The notes under the pieces: generated by a model
Database searches by the model: none
What the model was told of the DNA's origin: nothing
The model's input: only the letters and a program-made list of their open reading frames with translations
Part shown: positions 58,939 to 64,000 of the stretch, piece after piece
Layout of the letters: each line of letters starts with the position of its first letter
Position numbering within the stretch: the stretch's first letter is position 1
Program-made: the position numbers and the translations under genes
NCBI GenBank assembly: GCA_033065855.1
Contig: JAVXUO010000128.1
Coordinates: 268,501 to 332,500 of the forward strand
Length of the DNA stretch: 64,000 bases
DNA from: Escallonia rubra
Lineage: Eukaryota > Streptophyta > Magnoliopsida > Escalloniales > Escalloniaceae
Direction of reading: 5' to 3'

Positions 58939-59296
58939 CACCCTCCGTCCCTGAAAAATTGCTCTATTTTGACTTTCCACGTATATTAAAGATTTAAATT
59001 ATATATTGTGTATGTCATTCTACCCATTAGAGAAAGGGGGGAAGAAAGTGAGTCAGGAGAGAAGTAAAGTTGGTGCAATGTTAAATGTGAAGAGAGAAAT
59101 TAAATAAAAAAGTGTAAGAAACTGAGCTAGGATAGAGAAAATGATTTGGTGCAGAGTTAAATATGGAGAGAGAAATAGAATTAAAAAAAGTGTAAAAATG
59201 GTAAATATGAAAAACATAAAAAACACCTACAAAATATTTTCTAAATTGAAAAGTGAGCAATTTTTTTGAGACGACCGAAAAAAGGGAGGGAAGGAG
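58939..59296. mobile_element. Stowaway (Tc1/mariner) MITE, about 358 bp
   Basis: The left end CACCCTCCGTCCCTGAAAAA and the reversed right end CTCCTTCCCTCCC with AAAAAATTGCTC downstream match the widespread CTCCCTCCGTCCC Stowaway terminus. TA dinucleotides at 58937-58938 and 59297-59298 are the expected target duplication. The minus-strand frame 59081-59407 across it is not a gene. Confidence 0.75.
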
Positions 59297-59599
59297 TAGT
59301 ATTTGGTGAGAATCAAATATTTGTAGAAGATATTTGAAATTGATTACTACAAGACATAATATGGAATCATTAAGATTCTCTTTTGTGAAAACTTTTTTTT
59401 TAATCAAAAGAGAACTGCATTAATATGGGCTTTTAGTGAAAACTTGACGTAACAAAAGAAATAAGTATGATAAACAGTGACAAATATTATTCATAATTGG
59501 CATTAGCAGTTGGCATTTAAAAGTAAGACCATTGTTTCATGCAATAAGCTTTTAATACTTTAAATTTGAGTTATTAATAGACAATTGATTTACTTACTA

Positions 59600-61035
59600 T
59601 GGTTTACTTAAATTTGTAGGTCCTTAAATACACCTAGAGGGGGGTGAATATGTGTTTTACAATTTTGAGTATAAATTTAAACTTGAGATTATGAGGTAAA
59701 GACAGATATAACAGTAACAAGTTTAACACAGAGATTTATACTGGATCGGCCCCACCAGCCTACGTCCAGTCCTCGAGCACTCCACACAAGGGAGACCTAC
59801 TCGAGCCTTTCACTAAACCAACTAGCTTCGGGTGCTAGCTCAAACCGCAGTACAATTTCCGAAACCCTTCCAAGGTTTCCAACAGATTACAAATGAAAAG
59901 AGATTTACAATTTGAATATAATAAACAAACTCCTTCTTGAGCAGATATTACAATGAAAGTTTAAGACTAAGCCTTCTTAGGTGGGAAGATCTATATCCTT
60001 TCCAGAACCAAACCAAAGAAGCTTACAAAGAACTTTCTCAAAGGTAAACTCACTTAAAAGACAATAGATAAGAATAAGAGATTTGAGATGAGAGATTTTT
60101 TAAGAGTAAGAAGTTCGTGCGAGAGAAAAATGTGATAAATGCTCTAACGGACTCCCTATTTATACAGGAAAGAAATAGTGGGCCGTTAGGAAGAAAAGCC
60201 AAACAAGAAGGATTTGACTAAAACATTTTGGCTTCGACTGAAAGTCTTGGCTTCGACTGAAAGTCTTAGCTTCGACTGAAAGTCTTGGCTTCGACTGAAA
60301 GTCTTAGCTTCGACTAAAACATTTGGCTTCGACTGAAAATCTTGACTTCGACTAAAACATTTTGGCTTCGACTAAAAGTCTTGGCTTCGACTAAAAGTCT
60401 TGGCTTCGACTAAAACATTTGGCTTCGACTGAAAAACTTGACTTCGACTAAAACATTTTGGCTTCGACTAAAAGTCTTGGCTTCGACTGAAAGTCTTAGC
60501 TTCGACTGAAAGTCTTGGCTTCGACTGAAAGTCTTAGCTTCGACTAAAACATTTGGCTTCAACTGAAAATCTTGACTTCGACTAAAACATTTGGGCTTCG
60601 ATTAAAAGTCTTGGCTTCGACTGAAAATCTTAGCTTCGACTAAAAGTCTTAGCTTCGATTGAAAGTCACAGCTTCGACTTAAAGTTTTAGCTTCGACTAA
60701 AACATTTTGGCTTTGACTGAAAAACTAGACTTCGACTAAAAATTTTGGCTTCGTTCTTTATTAGAATTTCTGTTAGATCTTTTAAGAAAGACTTAAAGAG
60801 AGTCTAATCAATAAAAAATATACTTCAAGATCTTGCATCTTCGTCTGTAGTCCAAAACTTGAGTCCAACCAAGTCCAAAGTCTTTGTCATCCATGTCAAG
60901 GTCGTGCAAAGTCTCTGTCTTCCATGTCAAGGTTATGTCTTTGTTTGATTAAGATAAAACCTGAAATTTTTTATCTTTAATAATATTGTCAGATTAATGT
61001 TAGATAAGATAAGTCTAAAATCATCAAAATCAACA
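59600..61035. repeat. Dispersed repeat with internal 19 bp array
   Basis: The left part has CACCTAGAGGGGGGTGAAT and a GGATCGGCCCCACCAGCC segment, the middle is the 19 bp array, and the right tail (60740-61030) recurs at 39520-39860. The AGAGGGGGGTGAATA motif is common in plant dispersed repeats. Terminal repeats were not identified, so the class (non-autonomous LTR or other) is open. Confidence 0.55.
60218..60755. repeat. 19 bp minisatellite (GGCTTCGACTGAAAGTCTT)
   Basis: About 28 units alternate GGCTTCGACTGAAAGTCTT, AGCTTCGACTGAAAGTCTT and GGCTTCGACTAAAACATTT types. A higher-order pattern of several units repeats twice (for example 60240-60360 and 60475-60590). Confidence 0.9.
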
Positions 61036-61063
61036 AGTCAACAAAATTAACCGTATTAATTAA

Positions 61064-61400
61064 GGGTATGTTTGATAATACCATTCAACACTTAAAACTG
61101 AATTTTTTCAATGATTTCATATTAAGTGCGTTTGGTAACGCATTTTTTTATCACTTAAAATAATAAGTGATATGCTAATTGAAGATCAATATTTTAAGTC
61201 ACACATAATGACTTATCACTTATCATTGAACACTGTCAATGATTTGGGATTAAGAGATTTTGCCAATAAAGGACAGATTTGCCCCAACTTCCTCATCTTC
61301 TTCCCGTCTTCACCTGCTCGTTGCTGTGCTGCTGCCGCTTCATCTTCTTCTTCTTCCTTGCTGATTTGCCGCCTCTTCTTCTCTTTTCACGGTACTAAAG
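61064..61400. repeat. Possible TIR element start (GGGTATGTTTGATAAT)
   Basis: GGGTATGTTTGATAAT after TAA, followed by a GTGCGTTTGGTAACGC repeat of the same theme, resembles MITE termini. No right end was found before the LRR fragment. The CTT-rich coding-like frame 61172-61408 has no recognisable domain. Confidence 0.3.
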
Positions 61401-61667
61401 GTGTGTGATTTCACGGTGTTTCATTACATAGGTGTCGCTTCATTTGTGAATGTAATTAGGGCTTTTTTTCCCAATTCATATTGGATCGATTTTCCTGCCT
61501 CTTCATATTGGATCGATTTTCTGATATTGTTTGGACCGACCTTGCATATGGTAGTGCGATTTGCATCTTGTATATCTATCTATGTAAATGCCATCAAATT
61601 TCTTGTACATCTTGTATATCTATCTTGTATATCTATCTATGTACGGTGGGGAGCCCTGTGGTATGAT

Positions 61668-61818
61668 TGGGAGGGATCTCGACTTGGCGATAAACGGCCT
61701 GTACGGGCAGGTACCCAGTTCGCTCACCGGGTTGACGAGCGTTGTGCAGATTGAGCTGTACAATAACTCGTTGGCCGGCGAGTTACCTGTGAAGGGGTGG
61801 TCGAACAAGAAGGGGACT
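61668..61818 (+). pseudogene. LRR fragment of a HAESA-like receptor kinase
   Basis: Reads DLDLAINGLYGQVPSSLTGL, then TSVVQIELYNNSLAGELP, then GWSNKKGT and a stop. This is just over one and a half leucine-rich repeats with the plant-type LxGxIP signature. The VVQIELYNNSLTGE phrase is characteristic of HAESA/HSL1-type receptor kinases, which sense IDA/CLE-type peptides at the cell surface. No kinase domain, signal peptide or further repeats are near. The G+C content is higher than in the flanks, which supports a captured or stranded fragment. Confidence 0.7.
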
Positions 61819-61967
61819 TAACCAGAGTCAACGCAAAACCTGATTATCCAAGCACTGCAAAGAGCCTAAGAAAAATAGGCTAAAGCATAGCCTCAAGAGA
61901 AACTCATATACAGAATCTTGCTTTTCTTTTTTCGACAAGTATGCAATTGTATGCACTAAGAAGTGCC

Positions 61968-62595
61968 CGAAGGGGAGTGAAAAACAGATAGTAGTTTCAT
62001 ATGAATGACGGCATCCAGATGGAGACTCCAACAAGAGAGACAAAGCTTCACTAATGGCTGTAATTTCATTTGGAGGGAAAGCAAAGGGAGTGTCTTAGCA
62101 AATACATGTATTTGTTCCACCTTAGGAGCTTGTTGACATGCAAATATGAAGCTAGCTGTACCAAAATGCTATGAATTGAAGGGGGAGTGAAAAACAGAGT
62201 AGTTTCATATGAATCACGGCATCCAGATGGAGACTCCAACAAGAGAGACAAAGCTTCACTAATGGCTGTAATTTCATTTGGAGGGAAAGCAAAGGGAGTG
62301 TCTTAGCAAATACCTGTATTCGTTCCACCTTAGGAGCTTGTTGTCATGCAAATATGAAGCTAGCTGTACCAAAATGCTATGAATTGAAGGGGGAGTGAAA
62401 AACAGAGTAGTTTCATATGAATCACGGCCCCAGGTATTGACTCCAACAAGAGAGACAAAGCTTCACTAATGGCTGTAATTTCATTTGGAGGGAAAGCCAA
62501 GGGAGTGTCTTAGCAAATACCTGTACTCGTTCCACCTTAGGAGCTTGTTGACATGCAAATATGAAGCTAGCTATACCAAAATGCTATGAATTGAA
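61968..62595. repeat. 209 bp tandem repeat, three copies
   Basis: Copies start near 61968, 62177 and 62386 with the phrase GAAGGGGGAGTGAAAAACAG. Each contains GTTTCATATGAATCACGGC, GACTCCAACAAGAGAGACAA, GGAGCTTGTTGACATGCAAA and GCTAGCTGTACCAAAATGC. Copies two and three are nearly the same except where the third reads CCCCAGGTATTGACTCC. On the minus strand each begins an open phrase MSLLLESPSGCR, possibly a remnant of a coding sequence that I do not recognise. Confidence 0.9.
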
Positions 62596-62937
62596 TACCA
62601 GCTCCTCCCTATTTGTGGTCTTTTATGGTTTGGCTCAAATTTCTTTGCAACCTTCTACCTTAACGTACATTTTAGTCCGTTTGAGTTCCCTATCCGTCGC
62701 TTTTTGTTGGGGGCAGACTGATGGCGTCATAGAGGTTTTGGCATTTGGTACGTAGGACAATGGGCAGCTTTGTTGTCTCCTATATTCTTCTGTCTTTAGG
62801 AATTAATAGATCCTTGAACAAAACATTCACTACCCAATCTTCATGCATGCACGCTGCAACGTTAATAATAGTATTTACTGTTGTTAGTAAACAAAAGCAA
62901 CAAATACTTGTACTAATGCTATAATACTTGTATAGGA
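62596..62937. other. Upstream region of the Myb/SANT-like gene
   Basis: No gene is supported in this stretch. An AG acceptor-like TTGTATAG lies directly before the start codon, so a 5' UTR intron is possible. No clear TATA box was identified. Confidence 0.4.
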
Positions 62938-63846
62938 ATGGCTTCTGGTGACGGTTCTAGAGCAAACTGGAAGGATCCAGAACTATATAAATTTTTCATA
63001 GATGCATGCTTTGTAGAAGTCGCGGAAGGTGGAAAATCTGGAGGTAGTTTGAAGAAGGCGTCATGGGATGCTCTAATTAAAAAAATGAAGGAGAAAAGGG
63101 GTATTGTCCTTAATAAAAAACAACTAAAAAACCAGTGGAATTATTTGAAACAAAAATATGGTGTATGGTCGAAATTAATTGAAAAGACTGGAAATGGTTA
63201 CGATCCCATGACAAACACTGTGAACTGGAGCCCAGATGAATGGGATGACTACATAAAGGTACAATTTTGTTAACCCTAATATATATTTATAGAAATATGA
63301 AAAATTATTTATGTGTAACTAAATTTTAAACACATTGTACGACAGGCAAATCCAGATGCGAAACAATTTCGATATGCTGGACTACAGTATGCAAATGAGA
63401 TGAAAGCATTATTTGACGGTATTGGAGCAACTGGGAAGGATGCTTGGGGTCCATCAAAGGATGGGTTGCCTATCGATGGTGGGTCATCATCTCAGATACT
63501 TGTAGACGACGACTCTGATGTGCCTCCTACACTTGATTTGGAAACGGATGTACCGAAATCAAAAGTCAAACGCCATAAGAAGGACAAATCTGATAAGCTT
63601 GATGATCAATTAGTTGGGGTTCTTAAAACTTTGGAGAAATCAGAAGGGCCGGGCATGGAGGAGTGCAACCGTATTTTAAATGAGATGCAAACGTTACAAA
63701 TGACTGACCACTTATACATCGTTGCATGCAGCATTTTTTGTGAAAGTAAAGCATACAGAGAACAGTGGATGATGCTCAGTCAAACACCAGAAGAAGTTAG
63801 AAAAAGTTGGATACAAATGAATGGAAAAAAGTTAGGACTTTTGTGA
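62938..63846 (+). CDS. Myb/SANT-like DNA-binding protein (Myb_DNA-bind_3 type)
   Basis: Two exons, 62938-63258 and 63346-63846, joined in phase 0 by a GT-AG intron, giving 273 residues. The Myb/SANT-like domain spans about residues 10-125: NWKDPELYKFFIDAC, KKASWDALIKKM, LKNQWNYLKQKYGVW, WSPDEWDDYIK, then ANPDAKQFR after the intron. Residues 150-190 are basic (KSKVKRHKKDKSDK, a likely nuclear signal). The helical C-terminus ends GKKLGLL. Plants have many such genes; relatives include L10-interacting Myb proteins and the ORF1 partner of PIF/Harbinger transposases, which binds element ends. No transposase lies on the visible flank, so host gene versus Harbinger ORF1 is open. Both exons are fully open and look intact. 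Confidence 0.8.
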
Positions 63847-64000
63847 AGTGTCCTTGGTTAGTTTAGTGTTTCGATTAGGAACGCGTTCATAGAATGATTT
63901 TTGGACTAGTAGGAAGTTTACGAACTATTTTTTTTTTTGTTTTTTTGTGTCCTTTTCGTAGCGTGATTCTTGACATTTATATGTCGTTTAGTCATTACAA
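63847..64000. other. 3' flank of the Myb/SANT-like gene
   Basis: T-rich sequence after the stop, probably 3' UTR. The window ends here, so a neighbouring transposase cannot be excluded. Confidence 0.4.

Noticed and set aside
1-64000. tRNA, rRNA or organellar insertions
   Set aside because: No cloverleaf B-box/A-box pairs, rRNA phrases or chloroplast/mitochondrial genes were recognised on either strand by eye; a tRNA scan was not possible.

Overview
This is repeat-rich nuclear DNA from a flowering plant, most likely a eudicot. The signs are one spliced, AT-intron host gene with a TATA box and telo-box 5' leader, L1-type LINEs, Tat/Ogre-like Ty3 LTR elements, PIF/Harbinger, MULE, hAT and Stowaway DNA elements, FAR1-family sequence and an integrated caulimovirid fossil. 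No bacterial or organellar features were seen. The species cannot be fixed from the sequence alone.

Layout. Positions 1-6925 hold the 3' part of a Tat-like LTR element: an antisense plant-mobile-domain (PMD) gene, then an LTR-like block with a 67-68 bp tandem array, a G-box and a TATA box. Positions 6926-10230 are AT-rich spacer with a 387 bp MITE and a CCACC-rich repeat. Positions 10231-14175 are a PIF/Harbinger element with a transposase on the minus strand. Positions 14176-19100 hold the only clearly intact multi-exon host gene: 11 coding exons, about 790 residues, an hnRNP Q-like protein with three RRMs.

Positions 21283 to about 31545 are a minus-strand L1 LINE used as a landing pad. Nested in it are a short poly(A) retroelement, a Tourist-like MITE (TSD TAA), a 1380 bp Pack-MULE with a perfect 9 bp TSD that carries a U-box gene fragment, and a hAT element with a perfect 8 bp TSD. 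Positions 31744-42655 hold Tat-like LTR material in the order LTR, antisense PMD, LTR, gag-protease, LTR. Positions 42656-45413 hold a minus-strand endogenous pararetrovirus with capsid zinc finger before movement protein, as in cavemo- and solendoviruses.

Positions 45414-48800 have no recognised gene. Positions 48800-51290 are a decayed FAR1-related gene. Positions 51538-52165 hold one exon of an alpha/beta hydrolase between two direct repeats. Positions 52351-57907 look like a non-coding LTR derivative (LARD-like, minus strand). Positions 58939-59296 are a Stowaway MITE. Positions 59600-61035 are a repeat with a 19 bp array that recurs at 39257. Positions 61668-61818 are an LRR receptor-kinase fragment. 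Positions 61968-62595 are three copies of a 209 bp repeat. Positions 62938-63846 are a two-exon Myb/SANT-like gene.

There is no operon-like cooperation between genes. The story is one host RNA-binding-protein gene in a dense, layered transposon landscape in which at least three host gene fragments have been copied or stranded. All percentages, ages and family placements are by eye; nothing was searched or computed.
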